Assembly (NCBI GenBank): GCA_023846275.1
Contig: CM043872.1
Span: 25,529,670 to 25,593,669, forward strand
Direction: 5' to 3'
Length of the DNA stretch: 64,000 nt
DNA from: Vanilla planifolia
Taxonomy: Eukaryota > Streptophyta > Magnoliopsida > Asparagales > Orchidaceae
The notes beneath the pieces are model-generated. The model had not been told where the DNA came from. It searched no databases and worked only from the letters and a program-made list of their open reading frames with translations. Both the position numbers and the translations under genes were made by a program. Positions 13,601 to 25,359 of this stretch are shown here, one piece after another; the stretch's first letter is position 1; the number at the start of each line of letters is the position of its first letter.

Positions 13601-16600
13601 AGTTACACTCAAAGACTATGTGATCATGAAATTCCTTGAAATGGTAACAAAAATGAACATCTAAAAGGTTTGGTTTTTTCTCAATGATCATCCTCAAATA
13701 AATTGTGTATTTGGATCTAAATTTTCTGAATTAGTTGAAGCCAATGAAGTGTTACAAAAGATGAGCATGATTTACATGAGTCTCATTTGGGGTGGCCCAA
13801 TCCCTTTAAACCTTCGAGGTGCAAATATCTCTCAAAACAGTGGTAGCTTATTTCCTAGTGTGATTCACGTGGAAGATGAAGCGAGAACAAACACTATTAA
13901 CCTTCTCGAGAAACACTTTTGAAATGGTGAATTCTTGACACCAAAAGTGGAGGATGTCCAATCCGGTGATCTTCATGAGCTAAATTTTTGTGGTTAAAAA
14001 TTGAAAATGATTTGCTTGTTTGCCTAAACTGAATAGATCCATTAAAGAAGAGAATAATATCTAGTATTAATTTGTTTAGAGTAAGATAAATATAGATATT
14101 TAAGAGTAAGATCACTAATTGGAAAATAAATGTAGCTAGCAAGAATCTTCTTATGCATGAACCTTTTGAAAAAGATAATGGAGCTCTTATATTTTTTAAT
14201 GGAATGTCAAATTGAATTTGAAGTATATCTAAGGAAGATCTCAAGGTCAAGACGAAAATGGAGTTTGCTTTGCCAATGCTATAAGGTCATCAACAATGAG
14301 TGGGGGATGATAGGGACACTTGTATTGAGTTAATTGAACGTTTTCCCATATAGCACTTATCAAGGCTCCTAGTGATAGAGTCCATAATAATGTTTGATAG
14401 AAGGGTGATTAAGAGCAATATTTGCTCATTTATGAGTAGAAGGGAAGTATCCTTTTATAACATCATCAAACATAATTAAAAAAAAATGTCTTAGGCATGT
14501 TCATCCTAATCTATTTGATAAAAGCCGAAGGAAATACTTTGATTACAAACCCAGTCTCTATTTATAGAATTGAAGACCTTAGATTTTGGACCTTTTGGTA
14601 GAAGCCTTTTTTGGAAAAAATTGAGTTAAATTTGCTTGTTAACTTGGTGGAAAGTAGGCATTTTCAATGAGGGATCTTCCTTGGATAAATGTGGTTAGAT
14701 TAGATGAATGATCTTGTTCATAATACCTTTGAGTTTGTTTGCAGTGATGTTTAATGATAATCTTGTAAACAAAGATGCAAAGGGCAATGGACTTGCAATC
14801 AACATAGAGGTAACATTAATATAATTAGGAATAAGGGTAATTGTCGTGGCTTTAATTGCTTTGGGCATCAAGCAATTAACAAAAGAATGAAGAATAGCCA
14901 TCATGAAGTCCTTTCTCGCAAATTTTCAATAATTAATAAATAATTTAGCAATGAAGCCATTTGGTCTAAAAGCTCAATTCTTTAAAGAGGATTTAACTAC
15001 TTGGAATATTTCATACTTGTCAATCTTCAAAACCAAAAGTTGGGCATTTTTAGGAAAGAAGGTAGTGCCAATAAGCTGATAAAAAATACTATCAGAATAA
15101 GGACAATTGTTTAGCCTAGAGAAATGGCCCAAAATTGTTTTCACAATGTTCTTGTAATCTAAGATAAGGTCTGCATTGTTATTATAGAGTTTGCAAGAAT
15201 TTAGGTACTTTAGATAGTTCATTTTATCATAACGAAAGATATAGTTGTCTTTCACTTGTTTAAGCCTTGAAACTTTATATTTTTGTTTTTCCAAGTAGAA
15301 TTTGAGGTTTTTCTAATGTTTGAGTTCCTCCCTATACCTTTTTCTCGTCTCTCAATAATAGGGAATCCATGGGATTAATGGATAATGAGTTATGTATATT
15401 TGCCAAGTGATCCTACTTCTCCTTCAAGGCATCAACTAAATAGTGGTAGCTTCTATCGTCCTAGAAATGCAAGGACTTCTTGGTAGATTTCAGCTTCTTA
15501 AATAAGATGAACATAAATTCATCAAATTGGGAATAAACTAGTTAAGGGTAATGACATTCTCAAAACTAGGGAAGCTAGTTCAAAAATTCTTAAACCTGAA
15601 ACCTTTTCCTTTGCTATGTGTATTGCTCAATAGAATAGATAGGATGATCTAAGTATAGATTGGGGATAAAGTAAGAGAAGGAATTAGGCTATCTAATTTT
15701 GAAGGAATAAGAGAGTCCTTATTCCTATTGATCATGAGTCTTAGTCTAGAAAAAGTCATATCCTCTACTCTAATATTAATAATGAGGGAATCCTTTAATA
15801 TCTGCCAATTGTTGGCAGCACCAATAACATGTTTATGGTGGCTGATAATATGGTTAATGTCACACCCAAAATGAGCCAAGGCTGACTCCAATCCATAACA
15901 ATCTAAAACTCCTCCCGAAGTTGAGTTTTTGAAACTTTATCATTGAAGGTATAGGTAATATTGAGAAAGAATGGAGTAGAGTTAGTTTATTAGATTTTGT
16001 CATGAACAACTTGTGATGAGGTGTAGATAATAATCAAGATAATAGTACCAAGATTCAAAGTAATGAAGTTATGACTCTCCAAATGAGAATTAAAATCATG
16101 ACAATGATCCTTATTTGAAATAAATGGTTTTTAACCATTAGATAAAAGCTCTAAATCTTGCAATTTGGTTTCTACTAAAACAAAATTATTAAACTTGTGA
16201 TACCTTTCTTTCGAGGGATCATGTCATCCATTAACCTTCAAAGAAATGATGGAAGCGGGTTTTTTAATGATAGAAGAGAGATGAAAATCAATTCTTTCTT
16301 ACAAAAGAACACTCCTTAGATGCCTTCCTTCTTTGAGGGTTACAAGGCTAAAATTAGTTATGATGGTTATCTCCAACAAGAGTGGTAATTTAGAAAATTA
16401 TGAGGAATAAGTAAATAGAGTTAGTTTATTGAATATTGCTATGAACAATTTATGATAAGATGTAGACAATAGTTAAGATAATAGTATTAACATTCAAAGT
16501 AATGAGAATATGACCTCTTAAATGAGACCTAAAATTGTGATAATGACCCTTACTAAAAGTAAATGAAATTGGACAGTCAGATAAGGCTCAGAAACTTTTA

Positions 16601-19600
16601 GTTTGGATGCTTTCCTTCTTGGGGATTATGGGGCCAAGTTTGGTGCTAATGACCTTCTCTAACATGAGTAGATTTTAAAATATAACTCTCCATTTTATCA
16701 TAATATTCCACATGGTATGACTACTCATAGACTTGATCTTGATTTTGATCAACAGATTGCCAGAGTAATTTTGATTGTGTCACAATACATGGTGGGGGGT
16801 CATGAATTTCCCCCTCTTGTTAGTTTTCAACTGTGACCGATAGAGGAGTGCTAGTTTGATTGCTTTAAGGTGAAATTAGTCTTCCTAGAGGATTCCTTTT
16901 TTAGAGCGTTTGTGGCCTTGCCTGTAGAACTTGGTGCAACCCATGGGGTTAGGTTGCTTAATGGAATCTTTCTCCTTAATTTGAGGTTTCTTTTTAGAGA
17001 TAACAGGTCACGATGAAGAAGTGAGCTTGATAGTATCATATAACTTGTAAGCATTTAGAACCCAATCATATTCTATCACAATCTCAATATGATTTTCCTG
17101 TCCCCAATCTAATCTACCATTGAAGTGGGAAAACCATAATTTGTATCAGCTTATACAAAAACTCCTACAAAAAGTAAGTCTCCAATTTAAAGCAATCAGG
17201 GAATAGATCATAAAGACTTGTAATATAATCAGCAATTCAAGGGATGCATTTGTTTGTCTTAATTGTAGCAGCAGGCCTAAGTATTTGACCCAAATGGGAT
17301 ATGCTTAAAGTAGCACTTTTCCAAGATCATGTAAGGCATCCAACTCTTGGAGATAACAAGCCTACCACCAATTACCAAACACTAGCTTGTGGAACTCACT
17401 ATCTCTTGCAGAGGATTTGAACACAAAAAAAAAAAAAAAACCTTGTGGAAGGTAAAAATCTCAGAAGGAGCCAAGAGTTTTTCAGTGATGCTAGGTTGTC
17501 TTCATAAGACAAGAATAGACTGGCCTTTTGTCAATACAGTGACCAACAAGGAAAAGTATCCAATGATCATGATTCTTGGCCAATTATTTAGCAGGGATGG
17601 TGATGATTATCTGCAAAAAAGGAATAAATTTAAGGGGCTTATTGAAGAAAAATTCTTGGTGAAAAATAGGCCTTTTGAGTTCTTAGAGATTGTAGGAGGA
17701 TGAAAGTTGGGTACAATGGGGAACTATTGAGAGCTTACAACATGACATGTTGGGCCTGTTTTGAGATTAACAACTGTTGGGCGATGTATGGGAATTGTGA
17801 GTGCAAAGGTGGAGGCCTCATGGCTAGAGAGCAATGTTCAGGGGTCTTTCCTACAAATCATGGAAGAAGGGACTCAATGCAAAACATGGCAGGTCGGGAA
17901 ATCAGGACTTGACAGGAAAATAGGAGAGGATGCAGCACTTGGAATCAAAGGAGGTCCTCACTGTAATGTATGCACCATTGTACTTTACTTTTGCAAGAAA
18001 CTATATTCACCTATTGACTTAAAATATCGGTAGTAGTAATTATTTTCTGTATTGATTTTATTTAAAGTGCTTCTCTTCATATTTTATCTCATGTAATATC
18101 TAGATTTATAAAAATTTTCGGAAAATATTTTCCTACATTAATTTCTTGATTAAACATCTCAGTAAGGGTATCTTTATTGTTGATCTTTGTTGACTAAAAC
18201 CGTTCTGGTTCTAGGATGTGCTGGCCTTCCATTGGAATTTATGTTTAATCACTCTTTCTTGGATTTTTAAAAGTGATTCATCAGCTTAATTCAGTTATAA
18301 TTAATACAATTCTGATTTTTATTTTGTTATTATAAATAGGCATTATACTAGTTTTCCTTTTAAATGACATCTTTTTTGTCTTAGTAAATATTGGACAGCT
18401 TTTTGTTTACCAAGAGGTTTTCTCTTCGTGTATGGATCTTTAAGATATATTTTCACATTTCTTTCTTGAAGAATAATCTATAAGAGAAAAATTTGTATTT
18501 TCTTTCAAATAATTGACCTCATCTAAAATTTATCTTGTCACAATTTTCATTAAAAAGTCTATGACAATTGTTCGTCCATTTAGATTTAATGTTTTCATCA
18601 TTTACTAGTAAGTTTTGTTCATTGTCTGTGATAAATTTTATGTAATCTAGATTTTTTTTGTGTTTTTCTCTACTTTCACAAGTCTATTTATGACTTTTTT
18701 GTTTATTTTAGTATCTAATTTCTTATACGAATTTTTAAAAGCAAATTTTTATATTGTCATGATAGTTTATATCTCTGTCGGTTTTCCATACTCTTAAAAT
18801 TATATCATGTTTTATAACAAAAATTTTCATCTTTAACCAGATTTTGTCTTTCTTGTTTTCTTTACTAGGTTTTTTTTGCAATTTGGAGTATGTTTTTAAG
18901 AGTCTTCGAATGCATCTTTAGCTATATATTATAAATATAACCAGCAACACTATTCCACCTTAGATTTGTTTTCTCAATCTATATCCCAATGACATTGTTT
19001 TGAGACTATTATTGAATAAGCTCTTATTTTCATTCTTAAGATTACTAAACACATTGCTTTAAATTATTTTTTTCTTGTAGTTTTTAAGATGGATATCTGA
19101 AATCATCAATTGATGTTAAATGGTCAAAACATTTTGGTGATATTACCTTACAATATTTGTAATCAAAACAATCATTTTCTTTTATGGGCCTATTTGATGG
19201 ATTAATTCAAATTTCATATAGAATTTAAATTCAATAAATGATGGAATTGCAATTCTACATTATGTGATTTTAAACTAATCAGGGATACTCCTGATACCTA
19301 GAATCGAAATTGAAAATGGTAAAGAACTCTTATGAATTAACTGTTACTACCTGAGCATAAATGCATAAATGGTCTGTGAAGGTGGTTATCTTCCTTAATT
19401 GTTCATTAGGAATATCTTCAAGTCCTTAACTAGAACTTTCCTTGATCAAATTTACTTGAAAGCCTGCAATGTTTTATCTTTTTCAGAGTTTGGTACTAAC
19501 GTACAACTTTAATTTGACATCTTTTAGCTTTTCGATTCTGCTTTTTTGCATGGATTTTATTTGATTAGTTTGTTAATTTTTATTTTGAAACCTGATCTTG

Positions 19601-20240
19601 GCATGTCATCATGTTGGGAAATAAATTGGTTTACATTTGCAAAAAATTCCTGATGAAGCAGTTGCGGGAGATTCTTTTGCTAAACCATGCTCTCTTAGCA
19701 TTCAGAAATTATATATTCATTGTTTATTATCTTTTACAAATGGCAATTTAATATTTGATTATAGCTTCTTTGTTTTTTCAAGGGAGGTTGGGAAAATGAT
19801 GAAACTGTTGAAGAAGCAGCCCTAAGAGAAGCTCTTGAGGAAGCAGGCGTTAGAGGAGAACTGAAGGTGAGTTTTCTTCCTTAAAACTGTACTACCATGT
19901 GAAGATATATATATGCATATGCCTTAACCTTTGATTAATAGTTGAATCGGTTGTTCTGTTTTATCAGGAGTTCTTGGGGTATTATGAATTCCGAAGCAAA
20001 ACACATCAGGACGAGTTCTGCCCCGAAGGGTTGTGCAGAGCTGCAATGTTTCCATTGCTCGTCACCGAGGAGCTCGTCTCGTGGCCGGAGCAGAGCACTC
20101 GGCTGAGGAGATGGGTCTCCTTAACTGAAGCCGTGGAGCAATGTAGGCATCCATGGATGCAGGAGGCTCTCGCCGAGGGGTTCTCAATCTGGCTAGCTAA
20201 CCAGATCATGTGTGTAGAAGACGATTCAGATCCTACATAG
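4673..20240 (+). CDS. Nudix hydrolase, NUDT16-like (NUDT12/13/16/17/18/21 group)
   Basis: CDS join(4673..4743,11019..11133,19783..19866,19968..20240), 543 nt, 180 aa. The N-terminus MSDLVARTGRHQQRYEGG is the conserved start of this plant subfamily, which sets the ATG. Exon 2 gives CIPFRYK...GPGLLFPK. Exon 3 (residues 63-90) is exactly the Nudix box: G63, E69, R77-E78, E81-E82, G84, matching GX5EX7REUXEEXGU with every catalytic or metal-binding acid present. Exon 4 carries YEFRSKTHQDEFCPEGLC and the C-terminal helix region. All junctions keep frame. Family knowledge: DIPP-type Nudix enzymes hydrolyse diphosphoinositol polyphosphates and/or dinucleoside polyphosphates; some members are annotated as mitochondrial, but I see no clear presequence here. 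The introns are 6275, 8649 and 101 bp, so over 96% of the gene is intron, filled with transposon relics. The first donor (GG^GTCAAT) is weak. Substrate cannot be inferred. Confidence 0.93.
9407..9665 (+). repeat. Purine-rich (GGA/GAA) low-complexity tract
   Basis: Two blocks of near-continuous A/G on the plus strand (about 9407-9470 and 9580-9660) create spurious Arg/Glu/Lys-rich reading frames in more than one phase. Best explained as low-complexity sequence rather than a gene. Confidence 0.7.
10376..10397 (+). repeat. Poly(T) run, 22 nt
   Basis: Uninterrupted T22. It may be the tail of an antisense retroposed copy, but no target-site duplication was evident. Confidence 0.85.
11134..13590 (+). 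other. First part of Nudix intron 2, likely degraded LTR-type repeat
   Basis: No exon found. The 12,530-12,740 part contains GGTGGGAGGTGTTGAATTGG and later TTTTTAGGTGATTCGGTTCC, wording often met in plant LTR retroelements, followed by AT-rich sequence repeating AGTCCA and CGAAGCTGG motifs around 12,850-12,930. The element and its ends could not be defined. Confidence 0.3.
13600..17340 (-). mobile_element. Degenerate L1-clade LINE retrotransposon (antisense in Nudix intron 2)
   Basis: Reading the minus strand from right to left gives, in the expected LINE order but with many stops and shifts: a DUF4283-like ORF1 piece (YPIWVKYLGL near 17,275-17,303, then IVIEYDWV near 17,065-17,090, then a KEKDSIKQPNP-like linker); an endonuclease-region piece with DINHIISHHKHV at 15,830-15,865; the pre-RT piece HFSRLN...EIFQVVKSS at 14,974-15,130; and reverse transcriptase palm sequence ATTITLIPN with ITANKLKGIMNKII at 14,700-14,860. 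Left of 14,250 only weak RT C-terminal resemblance remains. The element is dead. Limits are approximate because the ends and tail were not found. Confidence 0.75.
17386..17450 (+). mobile_element. Tiny poly(A)-tailed insertion flanked by a 9-bp direct repeat
   Basis: CTTGTGGAA occurs at 17386-17394 and again at 17442-17450. Between them lie about 30 bp ending in an uninterrupted A16 (17425-17440). Tail plus flanking duplication is what LINE-driven target-primed insertion leaves. It sits just beyond the recognisable DUF4283 end of the LINE relic. Confidence 0.5.
17441..18033 (+). other. Cluster of overlapping plus-strand reading frames, unidentified
   Basis: Three long open frames run in succession on the plus strand (to 17703, 17700-17912 and 17761-18033), with less AT-biased sequence than around them. 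The first contains WKVKISEGAKSFSVMLG and YLQKRNKFKGLIEEKF, which read like real protein. No domain was recognised. The phase changes suggest a frameshifted coding relic, perhaps part of a retroelement. No splice sites tie it to the Nudix gene. Confidence 0.35.
18034..19782 (+). other. Last part of Nudix intron 2, nothing recognised
   Basis: T-rich intron sequence without a usable ORF or a recognisable repeat. It ends in the TTTTTTCAAG acceptor before the Nudix-box exon. Confidence 0.6.
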
Positions 20241-20538
20241 AACCCTGATGTAATGGATGAGTAATTTGTAGCGTCCATTTTTCCACTTTTCTTTCGATTT
20301 GGAGATTAAGAAGAAACGATCTTACAGCTTTTGTTACTTCATTAACATGCTTCTGTAAGCTGGTTAATGCGTTGTTACTGACGATTGAGTTCTATTGATT
20401 ATGATCCTGGAAATGTGAACTTCTGATCCTGTGTGAGTTTTTGTTATTACTGGTGATTTAAGAATTTATTTGATGTAATTGTTAAATATAAGTGTTTGTT
20501 TTAATTGTTATAATGAGATGTTAAAAAAATATATTTTT

Positions 20539-21431
20539 TTATTATAAATGTATTTTTATTAAATTGATTATTAAAAATAAATTATTAAAGTATTATTTAA
20601 AGTTATGCATTTCCCTAGATGATTAGAATAGTTTTGAACTTTTAAGAAAAATAAAATAGTTTTTAATGTTATTTTGAAAAAAAAATAAGATTCTTTCTTT
20701 ATATTATTATTTTTTTAATTAGAAACTTATGTTTCAAAATGTGATTAGAAAAGGTCTAATTTGTAGAACATATGATTAATTTATTTTACGTATTAATGTT
20801 TTTAAGTTATGGTAGTATTTGATTAGAATAAATTTTTTATAGGATAAATAATGTTTTAAATATCTTAAAATTTGGATAATAGAATAAATTCTTTATTATA
20901 AATGTATTTTTATTAAATTGATTACTAAAAATAAATTGTTAAAAGTATTATTTAAAGCTATGCATTTCATAGATGATTGGATATTTGGAGAGAGGGTAAC
21001 GTGTCGATAGATTGGGCTGCACGCACTGCCGGTCCTTCCGATTTTGCTTAGGATTAAGGGATGCTTCTCCCCAAGCCTCTCTTTAAACTCTTAATGTCTG
21101 ACTTTCTGTTTAATCCTCTATAGAGAATCCTGTGTAAGATGTTTTACCTCTTTTTGAATTAAGAAAAGATGTTTCAAGGAATAGTTTTTTACTTTTAAGA
21201 AAAATAAAATAGTTTTTAATATTATTTTGAAAAAAAAAATAAGATTCTTTCTTTTTATTATATTATTTTTTTTATTTTTTTAATTAAAAACTTATGTCCC
21301 AAAATGTGATTAAATAAGACCTAATTTGTCATGCATATGATTCATTTATTTTATTATAATAATATTTGATTAGAATAAAATTTTTATAAACTAAATAATG
21401 TCTTAAATATCTTAAAGTTTGGATAATAGAT
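20539..21431. repeat. Duplicated AT-rich block, second copy split by about 200 bp
   Basis: The sequence at 20539-20886 recurs as two parts, 20893-20979 and 21180-21431, with scattered substitutions. Between the two parts of the second copy lie about 200 bp (20980-21179) of less AT-rich, unrelated sequence. Either the second copy received an insertion at the point corresponding to about 20627, or the first copy lost it. The block is downstream of the Nudix stop and has no coding content. Confidence 0.7.
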
Positions 21432-21671
21432 AATTTTTTTTTATCATGAATGAAATATCTTTATTTTTTATTGTTCAATTTTTTATTAAAATAAGTTATT
21501 AGATGTTTTTATTGACTCGCTATCAATACTAGATCAAAACAAATCACATATAATATCAAATATTTTATAAAAATCTAATGACTTTAAACAAAGTGAAGAA
21601 GTTATTATGATTTTAATTTTGATAAAAGTCTTTTATGTTTCACTTGTTTTATATAAAATTATCTCAATTTG

Positions 21672-22370
21672 ATAAATTAGTTTTTGATTCTATAATAATA
21701 CTAAAATATTTAATAAATAGTATATCAAATAAAACTAACTCAAAAAAATTAGAACTTTAATAAGACTTCTTGGTATATATTATTCTATTATTAAATTGAA
21801 TTTTTTAAGACTTAAATTCATATTTACTTAGATGTTTTTATAATATTTTTTTTATATTATTTATAATATTTGATAGAAAAAGGAATGACATTACGTTATT
21901 AATGAAAACAATTAAATCTTCAATCAAGATGTTTGCTCTTGTTCTCAATGGTAAGTCAACTTCTTCTCTTTCTTGAGTTCCTCGACTATTAAATTACTAT
22001 CCAAATACTTTTTTATCAAGACATTACAAACTCAATCAATGTTCGAAATTTCACATTAACTAATCAAGACTTCTTCTTTGATGACTCATATGATAAACTC
22101 GATTGGTTGTTTGTCTCCCACTTTAGGCCACTCAAATGACATTTCTTTGACATTCACACCAATCTTCTTACTATTCATCTTGCTCGTGATTCTTTTTTCT
22201 TCAGTTCATTATAAACTTCATTTCTTAATGTCAAGGCAATTATAATAAAAATCCTGTATATTCTCTCGTTTCATAAATTAGTTTTTGATTCTATGATAAT
22301 ATTAAAATTTTTAATAAATATTTTATCAAATAAAGCTAACTCATGAAAATTAGAACCTTAACAAGATAGA
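21672..22370. repeat. Pair of about 97-bp direct repeats 600 bp apart
   Basis: Sequence beginning ATAAATTAGTTTTTGATTCT at 21672-21768 recurs at 22273-22370 at roughly 85-90% identity by eye. They bracket about 500 bp without ORFs. They could be remains of short terminal repeats of a non-autonomous element, though no TG...CA ends or primer sites were clear. Confidence 0.55.
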
Positions 22371-22377
22371 CCATCGA

Positions 22378-22930
22378 TTCAAAGACAGCTTCCTTAGGAA
22401 TAATAGATTGATATCAAAGAATGTTGATCAGGATCCTCCTCTCATGTTGAGAGAATAGCTAAGCACAAGAAGCTTCACCTGCTATAAAGATTTAATCATT
22501 AAGGAGCAGTTTAAGAAGCTGATAAGCCAAATGGTTGAGCAGATGTGCTCATTGAATCAAGAGGTTAGGGTAATATCAAGCTTCAGGCATCTACAACTGA
22601 GCATGCCATCAAACTGGAGCCCTAATATTGAATAATGCAAGTTCTTGCATGCAAATTGCATGCAGGAACAGAACATAACAAAGCCATAGAAGTAGCAAAT
22701 GGCTTCTATTCTTGTTGCTTAAAGGAAGATGGTTGGAAGGTACATGAGAAGTCTTCTTGCAAGGATGACTGATCATTTGAATGCAAACCCTAGCAAATGT
22801 CTTCTTATGTCAATGGGTTTTCAGCTAATAAAAGAGCTAAACAGCACAAAAAACACTTTAATCAATAGCTTATTTGCATCATTTTGTTCAGAAATGGTTG
22901 CTAAGTTAGAACCTTTAGGAGTGTGGTGAG
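22378..22930 (+). pseudogene. Frameshifted coding-like relic of unknown family
   Basis: From 22378 the plus strand reads as protein-like sequence with one internal stop, including EQFKKLISQMVEQMCSLNQE and MPSNWSPNIE, then a second stop. After a shift of frame near 22,680 it continues AIEVANGFYSCCLKEDGWKV until a stop at about 22,770. A 66-codon ORF in another phase (22729-22929) overlaps the end. Less AT-biased than its surroundings. I do not recognise the protein; it looks like a dead gene fragment or retrocopy starting right after the second copy of the 97-bp repeat. Confidence 0.4.
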
Positions 22931-24028
22931 ATCGAGTTAATTTGTTTCAAGCTTCGTTTGGATTGAACATAGGAGTCAAAACTCAAATAGGACTAAATTA
23001 AGTTTTTAATCAGTATTTAATAATTATAATTATTATAATTTTATTTTAATATTATTTAATACATCTCTATTTTATTTTAAATATCACATTTTCACTATAA
23101 TTTGTAAAATTTTACTTTGCTACCTTATATGATGGGTCTTTTGGATTTCGAAAAGTTTTTTTATTAAATTTTTAATATAATTATTATATATCTATTTTTT
23201 ATCTCAAAAAAGTGAAAACAACTTTATTTTTATGTGTTATCTTTAACTTTATTTTAATATTTTGATCATAACTTATTAAATAAAATTATATTTTAATTAT
23301 ATATTTCAATCTCACCTATTTAATTACATTAACGAAAATGACAAAAGAAAAGGAGTCAAAATCAGTATTCAAATTTTCCTTTTTAATAGATCCAATATTT
23401 ATGGCTTAAATATTAATCAATAAATAATAATTAATTGACGAAAGAAAGAGATTTTTTAAAAAACTATTTTGGATAAAAAATTATAATTTATATAAAAAGA
23501 AAATAAGTTATATAATCCTTTATTAAATATTTGAAGATTTAAAATATGAAAAAAAAAAACTCAAAAATAACTTTCTAACTCAATTCACATTGTTTTGATA
23601 GTTGAGATTAAAATTCAGTCATTTGAGAAAATAAATTGATGAATGAAACATAATAATATTAAAATATGATGTTTTTAAAAAATCTTCTTTAATTTTTTAT
23701 TTTTTAAGAATAATAAAAAATAAAAATATAATGATTCAACGTTTTATATAATAGTTTAATATTTTTAAATATTATTTAAAAATTTAATGAATAAACGGAG
23801 CCTCAATGGTTTAGCTAACAAAAACAGACGTTAACTTTTGTGATGCGCGACGGCCGCGCTTTCCAAATTGAGACCCGCTAATAGAGACGGCATAACGATG
23901 CCTCTCGAAGCTCGCTTTCCAGAGAAGATTGAGGTGGAGGGCCGACTTCAAGTTCAACCGAGGCCGAATCCATTCGCCTGTTTGGAACTTGCAGTACGTC
24001 TCTCTCTGATTGCCAATTCCAATTCATC
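22931..24028. other. Intergenic sequence and presumed promoter/leader of the DUF630/632 gene
   Basis: AT-rich to about 23,800, then an abrupt rise in GC from 23,830, probably the start of the transcribed leader. No ORF supported. No unambiguous TATA box could be assigned. Confidence 0.5.
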
Positions 24029-25324
24029 ATGGGTTGCATGCCATCGAAGATCGATGGCGACGAGTCGGTGGCGCGATGCAAGGAGCGGAAGCAATTCATG
24101 AAGACCGCCCTCACCGCCCGCAACGCCTTCGCTGCCGCTCACTCCTCCTATGCTATGGCCCTCAAGAATACTGGAGCCGCCCTTTCCGATTACGGCCAGG
24201 GAGAGATCCATGACCTCCGTCCCGCCTCGTCCGCTCTCCCCTCTTCCTCTTCAGCTTTCACGGCTGCCGCTGTCGGTCAAGCGTCTTCATCCTCGTCAGC
24301 TGCTGTTGGCACGGCCAGTTCCTCTGTGCAGGCACCGGTGGATAAACTCCCTCCTCCGCCCCCTCCCCTGCCCGCTGATCTCTCTGCTGAAGCCCCTCTC
24401 CAGCGATCGGTCAGCATGCCTGGTCTCCCAATTTCTACGAATCTCAGGAAAATGTCTACCCAAGATTCAGCGATCATTGAAGAAGATGACTTCGAGGTGA
24501 GCACAGATGAAGCAGACGCTGCTAATAGCAACTCAACAGCAACTGCGGTGCCCCCTGCCCCTCCCGTTCTACCCAAACCTTCGGAAAGCCGACCACTTCC
24601 GCGACCACTGCCCAACGAGAATACGTGGGAATACTTCAACGTCTTCAACACCGATCATATCCCAGCTTCCTCCCTTGGACAACCAGAGGATGTGACACCA
24701 GATCGAGAGGTGGAAAAATTGGCTAATATAGAAACTGCTCCAGCTGCTACTGTTAATGATCCACAAGCCGTTGCACAAGCTCCAGTAGTCGTGGAAAAGG
24801 TTGTTGCTGAGGCGCCTTCAGCTCAGCAAAAGCCTGCGAGGAAGTCGCGGCCAGGCAGTGGCGCATCACATCATCATCGGACTGGGTCTTCAGGTGGAGA
24901 GGCCAAGCGTGGGAGGATGGCAGCTGCCGTTACTCAGAGCGTGAGCTTCTTGCAAATTTTAAATGAGCTGGATGACCATTTCCTGAAAGCTTCGCAAAGT
25001 GCTTATGAGGTATCAAAAATGCTCGAGGCAACCCGATTGCACTATCACTCCAATTTTGCTGACAATCGAGGCAAGATTCATAAGCTATTGGTTAACTGTT
25101 GCATCAAGAATTATTGTTGTGTGATTCATTTAACTTTCCAAGGCATTCACATGTTCATGCAGTGCCACTATAGTAATAAAAAGCCTTGATAATATAAAAT
25201 GTAGTAGGCTATATATTTTATTTTTTTTGTTTTGTACTTCAACCTAAAACAACTCTTGTGCTTGCTAATGACGTAGACCTCATGTGACATAAATCCATGT
25301 CGTCCAAAGTTGAGGTCAAAGGAT

Positions 25325-25359
<35 letters not shown>

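Noticed and set aside
17405..17424. GGATTTGAAC beside the A16 run, resembling a tRNA T-arm
   Set aside because: On either strand the A-box and B-box order and the acceptor stem are missing; not a tRNA or a complete SINE.
24277..24651. 124-codon minus-strand ORF rich in Gly/Ser
   Set aside because: Antisense shadow of the GC-rich first exon of the DUF630/632 gene.
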